64,000 nt of DNA from Phoronis australis (GCA_002633005.1 NMRA01000226.1:103780-167779); one strand, 5' to 3'. Positions 12,401 through 27,400 are shown, numbered from the stretch's first letter. Notes: generated by a model not told the origin, from the sequence alone. Made by a program: numbers and translations.

Positions 12401-15400
12401 CAATTCATTTAGGAACCTAGGCTTAAGAACGCTGGCTGTGCAATTGGAGCAGTGTTTGTTACCAGCCTGCAAATGAGGATAAAATAATTGACAGTGTACC
12501 TTAACTTTAATAAAATCAAAAAATAGGGGCAATTTGTACTGAAAATTTTGACAAAATGTGGCTAAATAAATTTTGACAGAAATTATTTTGCCGGGCTCGG
12601 ACCTGCAGCGGCAGTGACCCAGTGCAGACCGATCGAGACCACTCGCACTGACAAAAGACGAAGTCATGCCGTCCCCGACTGCTTTATCAGAATAAATGGT
12701 TCTAATCATGAATGCGGTATACATACAATGATAGTTTCCGACACTTGCATGAAATTTTGGTTTAGCAACAGTCCTGTGCCTACGATTGAAAAACAACCCG
12801 GGCTGAGTATGGTGGGCTAGGCTAACTTAAGGCGTGTTTTACTGGGTTTAGTTAACTCTGGTAAACAAACAGACTGAGTATAAACAGAACAACGAATTTG
12901 CTACATCAAATTATCGAATAAAATTGCTATACAGTGAGAATATCCTTACAGTTAAAGTTGCTAGAATATGGAAAACAACTTTAGGCGTGACTTTAGCTGG
13001 CTGCCAAGAGAATACCATTTGGTGGCCGGGCAAAATAACTTAAGGTAGAAAACTTGCCATGGTGTATCAGTATTAAGTATTATAAGTATAAGTAATATAA
13101 GTATTATTGACTCAGAGTTTAAAGTAAAAGGAATAATTCCAACTTAGCCAGAAACATTCGTATACGCTGCTAGCCGGCAGAGCCGGACCGCCTGGCTTGC
13201 CGTGCGTGGACATCTGTGCTCCACGGGGCAAGATGAAAATATTAATTAGCTACCTGGTCCTGAATGAGTGAAATTCCCGTGACGAAGATATTTAAAAAAT
13301 ACTGCGTCATGCGCCTAACATTGCAATATTTTCCCATCGCGATGAGTCAGGGTTGACCTCAGTAGCCAAGCATTGGCTACGGGACACTTGGCGACAGTAC
13401 TTCACAAACTTATGATTAAGCGTTAAAGACCATTCGTCATATGCAAAGAACAGGTAAAATTTGGACTTTAAATAATCAAGTTTGTATAAAAAGAACCAAA
13501 AGGGGAATCAAAAACAACCAAACAAAGTACCAACGCATTAAAGATCACGGTGATGTCAATACGTTTTCAAGGACAACATGGCTGGCATTCAGGAATCGTT
13601 CCTGATCTGACACACAGGAACTCAGGTCATGGAAATAGACTGGATTAGTCGATGGTTTTTCGCTCTCGGCCGAGGTACAAAATTGTGCCAAAAAATTCTT
13701 TAAGTTTGATAACAGAAAGGATGTGAACATTATGCCATGTTACATATTACTTAATTTGGTATATATTTTTAAGTTTTTGTACTAGAATGCCTTTTGAGAC
13801 GAGGATTTTAAATGAATTCAATCCCTCACCCCAGTTATGTGAATAATTGACCTTTTCCTAATAGCAGAATTATTTCCCCTGATTTACAAAGACAGTTGCT
13901 CGTGTTCCATATTTTTTGATGATTCATGTTTCGAAACGGAATATGTGAAGAATGTTTTTCATTGAGATTATCTAGTATCTGTTTCATTTTCACACATGGT
14001 GGATGTTTTTTTTTTCAATGACTTTCCACTACCTTCATTGGAATTTTTAGATAGGCCATTCATAAAATTTAAGCGTGGTTTGACAGTAGAAATACGAATC
14101 GAGATTTCAGCAGGGAAGCACAGTCTCATCTCTCTAGCTCAGCCGCTTCAGGCAAGTTCGCTGTACCTAACTCAACATTTCATGTAACTTAGTCTGTGGT
14201 CCCAAATAAGCTGCCAGCCGTGTGTCACCAGTTATTGGAACGTTGCGACGAGTGAACAAGATCCCAAGATATGAGATCACGGCGGTATGATAATCTGACT
14301 AGAACTCCCAGAGATGACTCAGATAAGCGCGTGTCTTTTCAGTAACATGAACAACCCGTATAGACAGTAGTGATTGTCTCATTAGAAAAAACTCAAATTT
14401 GGTGTGAAAGCAGCGCCATCTGCAGCTAAATTGTGGAGCATTTGTATGAGTTAGGTTTGAGCTGCCGGATTCTTCAATAGTGTTCCATCAGGAAGTTATG
14501 GTAGTATGTATTTACTAATTACTAAACTGGATTTAAGTAAAACAACAAAACTGTCAAACTTTGTCATTGTTAAATTACGATCATTCTACAGAAAATTGTG
14601 CTGAAATACCAGAGCGAAAACACGCTGACTTTTTGCGCCGTTGCCTAGCGATCCTCGACAGGGCAGCTTGAACAAAAATATAGTTGGGATTCAACAAATT
14701 ACCTGAAATCCTCACTTAAGTTTTCCAAATACCGTCCCTAAGATTTTAAGTTCCTGTGGAGTCGGTATTATGAACAAGATAGGTTTAAATCTGCGAAAGA
14801 TTATATCCAGCAACGTGAGAAAAATCTCTGGACGAACACACATGTCGTAGTCATGTGACCTTTGTTTTGAAGATTGTCTGCGTGTGTGAGTGAGTGAGCG
14901 CGTGCGTGTCATCAGCGTTCATTTGCCGGAGGTGTGCATTGTAACTAAATTGTAACAAGCAGTATCACGAGAACGTGTTTTATTTAGCACTTGCTGATCA
15001 CATCTGTTATTAAAATGTGCGAGATTTGTCTCGGCAGGGCCTAAAGCCGAATGTCATAGATTGGCCAAGTGACTTGATGTGTGAGTCTGAGTTATTTTCT
15101 GGGAGATTGGGGGGTGGAGGTGTCCACTATTAGTGGGGCATTTTATCAGGTAGTTTACTTTAAAAACACCAATTATGAATACATTGAAAAAGTGATTAAT
15201 AAGGCATTGTCTCTTAAAAACAACGCAACAGTTTTTACGGCATTAGAAACTTCCTGAAATTAGTGCCCGATATTTATTTCTTGCCGATATGGCTACCCGG
15301 CGTAGCTTCATCGATAATTCCCAGAGACTAATGTCTGGGATGTCAAGGGACAGGTATGTAGCACGCGCTTCCTGTCCACGTGCTTTTAACAACAATTTTT

Positions 15401-18400
15401 TTATTTGTGAGACAGCCATAAGCAGTTTTCACGTGTAGGCCCTACAAAGTGTTAAAAAGTAGGTCATGCCTGACCAGTTCAATGTACATTATTTTTTGAA
15501 ACATAGGTCGTACATAAATACCTCCAGCGGAGATGTTTTAACATCTCTACTGATACTGAAGTCTAGAAATTTGCGTTGAATTTGAAATTGTTATTGTGGA
15601 TAACTCTGCTAATGTACATTATACATTGGAAAACTGTTCTTTACTCATTTGGCTAATTTGGTAGTGACCTTATGCTAGTTATTGGATTGTGAGCAATCCC
15701 TGTGCTGTTCAAGTCTGTTTCAAAGAGATATTAAACGAGTTCTTTATTAAGGGTGGCGTATTTGTTTCACCAATATGCCTTTCAAAATTTTCTAATTCTC
15801 TCCTGTGCTCTGGTAGCGGGGTAAATTTCTAAATATTTTACTCAAGTTGAACCTCAGTCAAGTGTTCACTGATGCCAGCAACAAATGATTTGATGAGCTT
15901 TTCGTAGTGGCGCATGCTACTGGAGAATTATAGCATTTTCGGGATCAAGGGTTAAAGTTAAAGCCCAAATGTAAAATTTTGATGATCATTATCGCTGTTA
16001 TCCGCACTTAAAAAATTCCCGAGACATTCTCTTTCATAAGGGAAACTTGTTAATTTTGTTTTGTAACAGGAATCATGGTTGCATCCATCACCGATCTGCA
16101 ATATACTTTTTTACTGTTTCATCAAAGTAAAAATGTTTGCAGCGTTGTGTATTTTTTAGTTCATTTGTATCACAAGCGAAAGAACCGTAGTGACATCTTA
16201 CAAAGAGAGAAACTGCAGAGGTGGTTAATTCAACACCAAATATAATATAAAATATAAATCTACAAACTTACAACTTGTCCTCTGTAACTGAGGTCATCAT
16301 CTCAACTGACCTATCGCCAGGATTTTTAGTGACCCATCAAAACTCAGCATTCTAATGACACACCTTCGTTTCCAAACCACCATGATTTTACCCGACAAAC
16401 AACATGTTTGTCGACCTTAGGCAAGGGGGCGGAGCTTGTGGTAGGTCAATTACTTTATATTGGGTTGATTCTAAAATCCCCCAAGTCTTCAAAGCCAAAG
16501 GTTTAAAAGTAAAAGATAACTTTGAAAGTTAAAGTCAAAGTTAATGACTAAAGTTGAAAAGTCAAGGTCTTATTGTATAGAGACTAGACCCGATAGAATC
16601 CGAATTCACTGCCCGAGTGGCCTGTTTTATATGCAATAAATTCTGCACTGAGAATGTTCCAAATTGTGCTACTTAAGGAGTCTAAAGTTTAAGGCAAAAA
16701 CCAAATAATAAAAAATCTGTAAAATGAAATTTGGGTCATCGGAAGTGTCAGATTTAGGATGCAGGTAATAGACACCCCCTATGTAATGAACTCGGCCAGT
16801 TTCTGCAAAATTGAGATGTGTTTAATCTCACGTCTCATCCAACAGTTGGCTTTAGTATTCATTTCCTGTGAAACTTGGCTAATTTAAGTGTTCATACTCC
16901 ATTGTTGCGGAAATCTCTCAATACCTTGCCATGCCTTTACTGAATTATTCTTGTCATTCAAAACTTAGGTTAGGTTACATTAGTTACCACGGAGTGAGTG
17001 TCTTACATAAATTTTAAAGACTAATAGTACACCAGCCGTAAAACTGAATACCATATTCACCCTAATACTCCAATAAGCGCCCCCCACGCGTTTACAGATT
17101 TCACTTAAATAAGTGCCCAGCCCACGAACGTGTATACATTTGAAAAATGCCTTGCCTAGAGTTCTAAAATTCTACAGTAAAGTCTTCAATTTATCAATAA
17201 TATCCAACAGTCCTTAAAAATCATTGTGCACCAAATTGCTAGACCACGAGCCTTGCCGCGCCAAATTTCTAGAGTCTTGCTGCTAATTGTCAGTATTTAG
17301 CCGTGAATATACACTTCAAACTTCCACAGTGCTTCAAAAAAGAACTCGAAAAGATTTGCAGATCTCGCGAGGCACGTGTCCCACTATGGTCTGGCCTTTC
17401 AGAACAGACACAGTGTACTTGTCAACAGGAGTGAATCTCTCACTCGGCACACACATGCAGACGAATTTCAAAACAGATATTACGTGACAACGTGTGTTCG
17501 TCCAGATTTTTCTCATGTTTCTGGGTGCGATGTAGTGCCCATTTAGACTTAACCTGCGGTCAATCCCAACTCCACGGGAACTTAAAAATCTTAGGGATGG
17601 TATTTGGAAAACTTAAAGGAGAATGCTATTTGATTTAATTTGTCTTTTTTACCGCCTTAATCGGTCTATATCCACGTCACCTCGTATACTGTTGATCTTA
17701 CCTTGCCGAGAGGTGTCGCGTTTACCTGTGAGGAAGGTGAGAAACGACGCAGCGACTTCAGTGGTTCTTCTGCAGAGTGAATGCCGCTGTTATGTGGTGT
17801 ATCTTTTCTGCTTGTGTGAACCGTGTATGAAGCTGCGAGGAAAGCGGGTATATCATTTTTTCGATTTCCTGGAGAGCCCATAATGCTACGGAAATGGCTC
17901 GTGGTAGTGAAGAATGAGGTCGCAAGTATGAGGCCGTGAAACTTTGCCGTGTTTGTCAGTGGCCTGCATTTCGTCGGATCGGTTGTTGATCAGTTTTTGA
18001 TTATGGAGAATTGACAGTAGTTGGCCATGAAAACATAAATAATTACAATTAATTCAAGGCGTGAGAACATGTATTTTTATATAACCTGTTTGATGACCGA
18101 CTTGTTTATGAGGCTTCTATATGATCCTCTGGGTGTAGGATGTTTTCGCCAGTTTTTTTTCTCAACCCTCTAAAACACTCGTAATCACACCGGTGCAAAA
18201 TCAGGATGGTTAGTGAGACACATCTGCGCTGTAAGTGCCCTGGGTGCTTATTAGGGTGGTATTTGTAAAATTCTTGATCACAGAATCTTGTCTTGTACAT
18301 AATGCAATGCCCAGATGTTTTTTTAAGAATTTGAAATTTGACGAAATTGGCAACTTTGCTTCTCTGGCATGGCTTATCAACTTCACGTGAATCTTGTAGG

Positions 18401-21400
18401 TATTATGCTTTATACTTACAGTGTTCTCCAAAATACTGTTAGGATTCATTTTAGAGATTTCCTCTTTTGCATGAAAGTCTATCAAAAATAGGACTTTTAT
18501 TAAATAACAGCATCTTAGAAAAATTCGCTTGTAACGAAAGGGTTATTTCTGTCGTTTTCCTCACCAGCACCACAATAAAGAACTCAATTCTATGACAACT
18601 CCACTGCCATTAACTCCACTTACTGTTCCCGTTGACTGTCAACATTGGAGTTGCCATTAGTCGTCTCATTTAAACCAGGCGTCGTATTTGAATCATAATG
18701 AACTTCTCCTGCCAGTTATGATGCAGAATAACAAAACACCAGACGGATCAGCGTTGTTGTCTGTCAGATTTTTCTTATCTAGTTGGTAATGGCAGAGGGA
18801 TGAATGTCTCATTGAGTCTCACGTGACTTCTTAGGATTGCTCCAGCCGCACTTGAATCCACCTGTTTTGAGAGGAGTTGCGATATAACGGCAAATTAAAG
18901 TGCGGGAGTTATGCTTTCCCATGGAACGGAACTCCGCAAAAAAGAGTTGCGGTGTTGATGGCAAAGGATGTACATAACCATATTGCTAGCAAAAAATAGT
19001 CTTGTAGAATAAAAGGTTTTATGAATGTAAATATGTGTGTGGTCAAATTACATGAGTCTTGGTATTCCCAGGTGGAGATAAGTAATTCTCTTGCTCAAAA
19101 CTCAAAAACTGCTTTGTAGCTGTTTTGGATGTTTTGAACATTGCTTCGAACAGTCCTTTGCCAACAAGTGGCAGGTTGTTTCCCATAGAGTTAGTACTTT
19201 GTATGTAGGAGGAAGATTACCTGAAGTACCTGGTGAGCTTTCTTGTTCAATTTAGTTAGAATCTTGGCGTGATCACTGCATTCAGTATGTTCAGAGGCAC
19301 TTAGGTGTTCCTTTTCCAGTGGCTTTGTTGTGTTTTTTGATTCTGGTGCTCAGGGTTCACTCGGGTTTCACCATATGTTGGTATGGGATGGGTCTTCTGA
19401 GATCTGGTACATCACACAGGATTGGCGAGTGGAGTAGAGTCCTTGGAGTCAACTAGCTGCTCGGTTGATTGGTTTTATGAGGGTGTTGTTGTCCAATGAC
19501 ACAATGTGTTCCAAAATATGGCTTGCCTCTGAAATTGCTGCTCGAGGTTCTGATATTACTATTTAGCGTATACGATAACGTCACACGGAAATTGACAAAC
19601 TTGGTATGGGTATATTTTGGATTTAGTTTTTGTCTTGAAGTGTAGCCATCAGTACTGCAAGTGGATTAATCAGTAGTTTGACACGTGTAATTTTAGAGCT
19701 TAGTACTAATCTTTTATATGTTGTGTATGGCACTAGTGAGATGCAGCATACTAACTGATGGTCATAATTTTACCATCATATGTGTTCCCAAGTATTGTAA
19801 TTGAAATTGTTCTGTGGTGTATGTTTTGCCATACCTCCTTTTCCTTTTCTTTTTTAAATATTATTAGACTTTGAAGTTAGATTTCTTGATTACTTATCCA
19901 CCTAGGCTGTATACTAAATATACAGCTCTGCACCGATGTGGGTAAAAAAATGACCAACTAAAATTTGTTTCTAAATTAGTGTCATTGAAAACTACCTGTC
20001 TTCCTTGAGTAAACTAAATTATTTTACGGTGTTGGAAAAAATGGCGTTCTACCGTTAAGCGATCTTTAGTGTTGTCTTTCGGAGCCATGGAATATTGCGT
20101 CACCTAGTGGCCAGTTTGTTTGTTCGCCGATTCTTCAATCAACTTTTCTTCCACGAGGTTGCGTAGATGTCACATCAAATTATCGGAACTGGTTTCATTA
20201 AGTTACAAATTTTGTATTTTAATACCGGCAAACTGAATTTCAGAATCCATTTTGCTGCTGCAAAGCACGGTCGTCATCTCCCGAGAGATGTAGCTAAATT
20301 TTAGGAAATAGTCCATACGTGTGGCACAAGCATACTGCTTTCAAAACGACGAAATACTTTTCATTATTACAAAATGTGAAGAATTATGCAGGACAGTGAT
20401 AGATTGTTTTTCAATTAAACGGCTGTAACGGGCAAGGTGAGTGACAGTTATTGCACAGATTTTGCATGTGCCCCGTCTGATACAAGTTTCACGGCCAGGT
20501 GACGAGCAGAACTACCCTGGCTGCTGAACACAGTGGTACCTACCTGTATTTTGACGATAGTCTTCATACAGCTAGCTGGCTGGCTAGCAGTAACCCATTT
20601 GGTAACATAATCAAGATTAAACTTGGCACATATTGGTGATTGTGTGGGTAGGAAATGCTGTGTCACAATATCACTGGTGGGTATCCCGCTTAATTTTGAT
20701 GATGTCACTGAATGGGTTATCGACTAGGGATATATCAGCAAAAAAACTAAGTAAATTTCATTGTCCATTGAATTTTTAAATTAAAAAAGAACGATTGAAG
20801 GTCGTGTTAAACGGGCACTACAGAGCAATGTCTACATGTCTTGTGAACATGTGGATGATTTTTGGGGTAAAAGTTAAGATCGTTTAAAATGGATCCACAC
20901 TGTATCTGAATAGAACGGTTGCAGGTTGTATTAAACTTCATTTAGTACTTGGCAAAATTTAATTGGTGTTCACAATTGAAGTTCATTTTTATGCGCCCAC
21001 ATATTTATATGTGGACGCATTATGCCGTCATCTCTGTCCGGCCGGCCGGTGTCTGGCGTCCGCTGCTCTATCTCCAAAGCGCCTTGACGTATGTTCATGA
21101 AATTTTGCACATGTGTTCCTTCCGTGAATGGGACGTCATGAGCGAACTTTTGGACGGATCCGACTACCAGTATACCCCTAGTGGCAGTTTTAGTTTTTTA
21201 TGTTTACCTCAGTCTGTATCTTCAAAAGTCCTGAACGGATTTTCATAAAATTTGGTAAAAAAGGCACCTATTAGTGAGATGACGCTGTCCTTCCGTTTTC
21301 AAATGGATTCAACATAGTTTGTGCCATCTATTGGCCATTTTTGCTGTTTTCGAGTTTGTTTTTTGCGTGCACCCCTCTATCATGCAAACCGCTCAAAGGA

Positions 21401-24400
21401 TGATTGTGAAAATTGGCACATATGTTCTTACTGTGAAGTGGACAGCTGACGATGATTTTCTGACGATTTCGACTGCTATTTTGTTTTTTCGCCTATGTCT
21501 GTATCTCCTTAACCATTCAAAGGATCTTTACAAAATTTAGTAAGTGTATTTATATGATGTTGACAACGGACTATAACAACTTTCGGCAATTTTATTTTTT
21601 TACGTTTACCTCTGTATGTTCAAAGGTCCTCAACGTATTTTCATAAAATTTGGCATACAGGCATCTGTTAATGAGGTGACACTACCTTTCCATTTTCAGA
21701 TGGATTCGACCTAGTTTACGCCACCTAGTGGCCATTTTTACTGTTTTCGAGTCTGTTTTTTGGCGTCCACTCGTCTATCAACCAAACCCATTTCAGGATA
21801 ATTGTGAAAATTTGCATGTCTGTATGATTTTACTTTGAAGTGGACGGCTGACGACAATTTTTCGAGTTTGAATACTGTGGAGCCTCCTAGTGGCAGTTTT
21901 GCTTAATTTAGATGAAGTCGACTTTCGGACGGATCTGACTACTGGTGTGCCCCTAAGTTGCAGTTTTAGTTTTTTATGTTTACCAGTCTGTATCTTCAAA
22001 GGTCCTCAACAGATTTTCATAAAATTTTGAATACAGACATCTATTGGTGAGATGAAACTATCGTTCTGTTTTTGGATGGAATCGAGTTATTTTGCACCAC
22101 CTGGTGGCTATTTTTGCTGTTTTCTAGTCTTGTTTTTGGCGTCCACCCGTCGATCAACCAAATCATTCTAGGGATGGTTTTGAAAATTGGCATTTAAAAT
22201 TATGTTTTCAGTGTGAAGAGAACGTTTGATGATGGTGACTGACTACTGTGGCGCCTCCTAGTGGTAGTTTTGTTTTGTTTTGTGGCCTTGGCTGTATCTC
22301 CAAAACCCACTGCAGGATCTTTATTAAATTTAGTACGTGAACTTATATGAAGATAACAGACGACGACTTTCAGGTGGATGGAACGCACGCTGTGCCCACA
22401 AATGGCAATTTCATTTTGTTCTGTTTTTCTTTGTTTCTCTGAAGTTCCTTGATAGATTTTTATGAATTATGGCATGTTCCCGTTTTTGGATGGATTGATG
22501 TTTTTGCGCCATCTAGTGGCCATTTTTGTGATACAAATAAATAACCCTAAAAGCACACCATTTGTGATGCATTTGTGGGTGCATTTCAACGCTCTGCGTT
22601 GCTGGTGTTTTATTTGTTTGCAAACTAGAGGTCATTTTTTGATTTGTTTGCAAACTAGAGGTCATTTTTGATTTGTTTGCAAACTAGAGGTCATTTTTTG
22701 ATTTGTTTGCAAACTAGAGGTCATTTTTATGGCCCACATATTTATATGTGGACGCATTATGCCGTCATCTCTGTCCGTCCGTCCGTCCGTCCGGGCGGCG
22801 TCCGTCCGGTGTCCGGCGTCTGGCGTCCGGCGTCCGCTGCTCTATCTCCAAAACCCTTTGACATACGTTCATGAAAGTTTTCACATATATTCCATTCATG
22901 AATGGGACGGCATGTGCGAAGTTTCGGACGGATCCGACTACCGGTGTGTCCCCTAGTGGCAATTTTAATTTTTTACGCTTACCTTTGTATCTTCAAAAGT
23001 CCTGAACGGATTTTCATGAAATTTGGTATGTAGGCACCTATTAGTGAGATGACGCTATCCTGCCGTTTTCAGATGGATTCGACATAGTTTGCGCCACCTA
23101 GTGGCCATTTGTAGTGTTTTCGAGTCTGTTTTTGTGCGTCCACCCCTCTATCAACCAAACCGCTCAAAGAATGATTGTGAAAATTGGCATGTATATGCTT
23201 ACTATGTAGAGGACGGCTGACAATGATTTTCCGACGATTTCGACTACTGTGGCGCCTCCTAGTGGCAGTTTTGTTTTTTTTGCGCCTATGGCTGTATCTC
23301 CTGAACCGTTCGCAGGATCTTTACGAAATTGTGTAAGTATATTTATATGATGTTAACAACGGAAGATGACGACTTTTGGTCGGATCCGACTACCGGTGTG
23401 CCCCCTAGTGGCAATTTTAGTTTTTTACGCTTACCTTTGTATCTTCAAAAGTATTGAACGGATTTTCATGAAATTTGGTATGTAGGCACCTATTAGTGAG
23501 ATGACGCTATCCTACTGTTTTCAGATGGATTCGACGTAGTTTGCGCCACCTAGTGGCCATTTTTACTGTTTTCGAGTCTGTATTTTTGCGTCCACCCCTC
23601 TATCAACCAAACCGCTCAAAGGATGATTGTGAAAATTGGCGTGTATGTGCTTACTATAAGGAAGACAGCTGACAATGATTTTCAGACGATTTGGACTACT
23701 GTGGCGCCTCCTAGTGGCAGTTTTGTTTTTTTGCGCCCATGGCTGTATCTCCCAAACCGTTTGCAGGATCTTTACTAAATTTAGCAAGTGTATTTATGTG
23801 ATGTTGACAACGGACGATGACGACTTTAGGATGATTCTGATTACCGGTATGCCTCTAGTGGCAATTTTAGTATTTGCCTCTAGTGGCAATTTTAGTATTT
23901 TACATTGACCTCTGTATTTTCATAGGTCTTCAGGTGTATACTTTGTGTTACTTCGTGACTGTGAAGGAAAAGTTCCAAGTAGAAATTTGTTTCTGGCATT
24001 CTAATGCTGTGCTAATCTCGTATGTTGGTAAATTTGTTTTTATTCTATGTTTCTGTGGTGCTTTAAGCAACTGGTGTATAGGATGTGCTTGTATTATGAA
24101 GATTACTCACATTTTGCCCCTAGCCTATTGAGGAGACAATGACCATGCCTTTCCATTTTGCAAAGTATGCCCTCTACTGGCCACTTTATGGTACCAATAA
24201 ACAACCCTAGAAGGATACCGTATGCGGTGCAATTGTGGGCGCATTTCAACGCTCCGCGTTGCTCTTGTTTGATTTGTTTACTACCTAGAGGTCATTTTTC
24301 ATGCCTGATCATCATCCGATTTTTCTTGCAACTTTTTTGTTATAACTCGAGGTTTTCCAGATTTTCAGTAGATTGATTGTCAGCCTTCACTTTCTTATCA

Positions 24401-27400
24401 ATTTGCCCTCGGTTTACGGACATTTGTTTCTTTAGTCGCTAAGATTATTAATCTTGTCATCAATGTTAAAGATCTTGATTAGTAACTTAATAACAGGCTA
24501 ACATCTAATACAACAAGTTTATTTGTCTCTTACATTCTACTGAAAACCCAGCAATCAGCACAGTCACCTTTGTTTTAGGTCCACATACGATCCATGCCCA
24601 AGGTTTAACAAGAAGACTCTTACTTGCTACTGGTACTCTAACTCGTTGGCACCATGTCCAACCGATGAGGCTGTGTTGGTCGAGCAAACATACAATATAA
24701 GGGTGAACGCGACCAACGTTTTTGGTACAACAACAAGCGTGTCACGTCTTTACCCAAGGAATTTTGGTGAGCCATTTTCTTTGTTTGCTCATTTGCAAAA
24801 TTATTGTCCTCAAAATATCGGTTTAACAGATGAAACGTTAGTGTACCTGAGCCAGAAGTTTAATCACTTGGCAGGTACTTGATTCAGCTCACATCACATC
24901 AGTTAGGCACGTTGCAAGACAACGTTCTGAAGACCCAATTTTTTGTGAGAGAAGAAGCATGATCTCTCAAGACGTTGCAAAATCAGGCGAGAGGCGAGTG
25001 TTTCGTAAGTGCTCGGGAGCAAAATGGTGGACACTGAAGTGACTGGCCGGTGAAGTTGGAGTGTTGCATTATGGGATAGAATTCACCATTCTTTCACCTC
25101 AATAGCCCAGATTTTGTCAATGTTATTGTTTCTAACCATGTGCTTTTGGACAGTGTGATGGAAGACTGAGATTTAATGGGTGCATATGTTTTAACCTAAG
25201 TTGTTATTTTTAGACCCATTTTTGATGCTTAAAAGGTTCATTGTAGATGCAATAAAAGTGAATGTTTGAAAATTCTGTTTCAGGAAAAATCAAATTATGC
25301 TGAAGTTTCAGTACCCTTAATCGAGGTTGTTTATGGCATAAGCCAACCTAATCTTGCGGGAATTTCCATGCTTGGCCTGAAGTTGTCTTCACTTTCATAT
25401 GACAGAAAGCTGGATACAGTTGAAATATGGAAACTGTGGTGGTCACTTGCAATTCGAGGAGCTTTTAAATTCATAACCTTTTGCCTGATCCGATGTATGA
25501 AGCCGGTTGTGCTTTTTACCACTCATGCAAAACATAGTGTAAGGTCAAAGCATTTCTGATAATTACTTTAATTTAAGCACCGTCATTGATTATTTTATCC
25601 ACTACTGTCCGTTGCATCTTACAGTTAAGCCAAATCCTGTGACAAACCTGCAGATCGTCAACAAGGGTAGCAGAAATGTGACCTTGGCCTTTGACTTGGA
25701 TTCCATTGTCTATACGAAACCCCATCGAGTGGATGCGCACTACACTTCCAAGTTTCACTCTGGAATTGTCACCAAGATGGTATGTGTACTAGATGGGAGA
25801 TCCTTTTTTGTGGGGATTTGTATAGCATTTAGTGCCACACAGCACGATCAAACTTAACTGAGCAGAGAACGCCTGACCGGAAACTACTCAACCCTTCTAG
25901 TCCCAGACAAGTGTGAAGCTCCAACCCTAGTTGATGATTACTTGAGGCATGATATTCTCACCAGCTCCCAGTCGGTCAAGCGCTTGTTCCTGGTTGGAAA
26001 GAATTGTTCACCTTCTTTCAGTACAGTGGCACGTGTTTTTGAAAGTTGGGAAGCTTCAAGAGATCTGGACTTTCGGATGACGAACCATGTCATCTTGTTC
26101 ACCCAAAACCTTAAGTTTGAAGTTCACAAAATGACCCAAACAGTTTCAGTGGCCAATGAAAAGTGTTTTGAAATAATTTTTTAGGAACTAAGTTGATTAT
26201 GTAAGATAAATTAGGAAACCGTTTCAGGAGGGCATGTAATTCAGTCAAGCGGGACATTTACTAGTAATTAAGTTGACGACTACTGTATATTGAAAATTGA
26301 CTGATGGTGGAATGAAAATCGTATTCTGGAAAACATGAAAAATGATGGCATGGCATTGCTGAAAGCCATGTCTTGGGGTTTAGCTATTGAATGTAGGGAG
26401 TCTGGATACAATTACAAGTGTTTTCACTGTCCTTTTCTGATTGAATTATTTGTTAGCCTATAATCGATGGATCTTTGGCTTCTATCCGTAATTGGGTAAG
26501 TGTTGAAAGTCTAATATCAGTTTATAGGTTGATTGACTCTATAGTGTGTGGTGTATGTATAAGGCATCCTCATATTTATGTTTCAACACACACCAAATTT
26601 TCCTGTGTTTGTGATGTGTAGTGGTCTCTCTAGACCAGGGCTGGTTTTATCAAAGCTAGTATGTTCAGTCTTAATTTCAAATTTAATTTGTACTACTTAT
26701 CAGTAACATGGCTCTAATTGGCAGTTGTTAAATCTGGATTTTGAAAAATTGTTGACTTTTCGCCTGTTACAGTGCTTTTTCTTTTCTCAAAAGATGCCGC
26801 AGCTTCATGTTTGCAATAAAGTGCCTGCTACCAACATAGCTATTGCCGGACTTACGACCTTGCATAAAACAAGCCCCCGGAACCTCGACCATCAAACTTA
26901 AGTCGCGACTCGTCTCTAATTAAAATTGACATTTTAAAGTTCAGCTGAAGCACGGCACTCGATCAGTCAATTTTTGAGTAGATTCTCGAATAGAGTTTGG
27001 TGGTCACAAGCGTCACTGTTCTAGCCCTCTATTTACTGTGTAAAGCCAAAGCATCCATTGAGGTTTGAACACCCGTATTGCATTATAGAGCTGACAAAAT
27101 GTAAAGCATATCCTGTTTGCCTAAAATTGGCTGCAAATATGATTCTCAACATGTAAGTGTTTGTTTATGTAATCTAAAACAAATAACCAAGTTATAAAAT
27201 TGCCTCCCATTAGTTAGCTTCAATATAATGAGTCAGATATATGATGTGGTTTCGTATTCCTGCTGTCTCCAGACGGGTATCTGCCGTCCAAGGATCACAG
27301 TGAAATTTTGTCATCGGGTTTTTGTGTTAGCATAAGCGCTTTTGTTGTCACTTTTCTCACAAATATGCCCACTGCTGTGCTCCAGGTGGCAATTTTGCCT

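Larger units (their letters stand above)
8798..24578 (+). other. Receptor intron 3 (15.8 kb)
   Basis: This is the longest intron of the gene. It contains the hAT-type element 9552-11551, the AAGCGCCC-end elements near 14555-15300 and 17051-18262, and two long copies of the CCTAGTGGC tandem-repeat element (20991-22610 and 22729-24270). The stretches at 11560-14550, 15300-17050 and 18262-20990 show no exon or recognisable element. ORFs in this intron are short and lack splice or homology support. Confidence 0.75.

Noticed and set aside
12362-12796. 144-codon minus-strand ORF in intron 3
   Set aside because: It has no domain, no splice context and repetitive-looking surroundings. An opposite-strand frame overlaps it.
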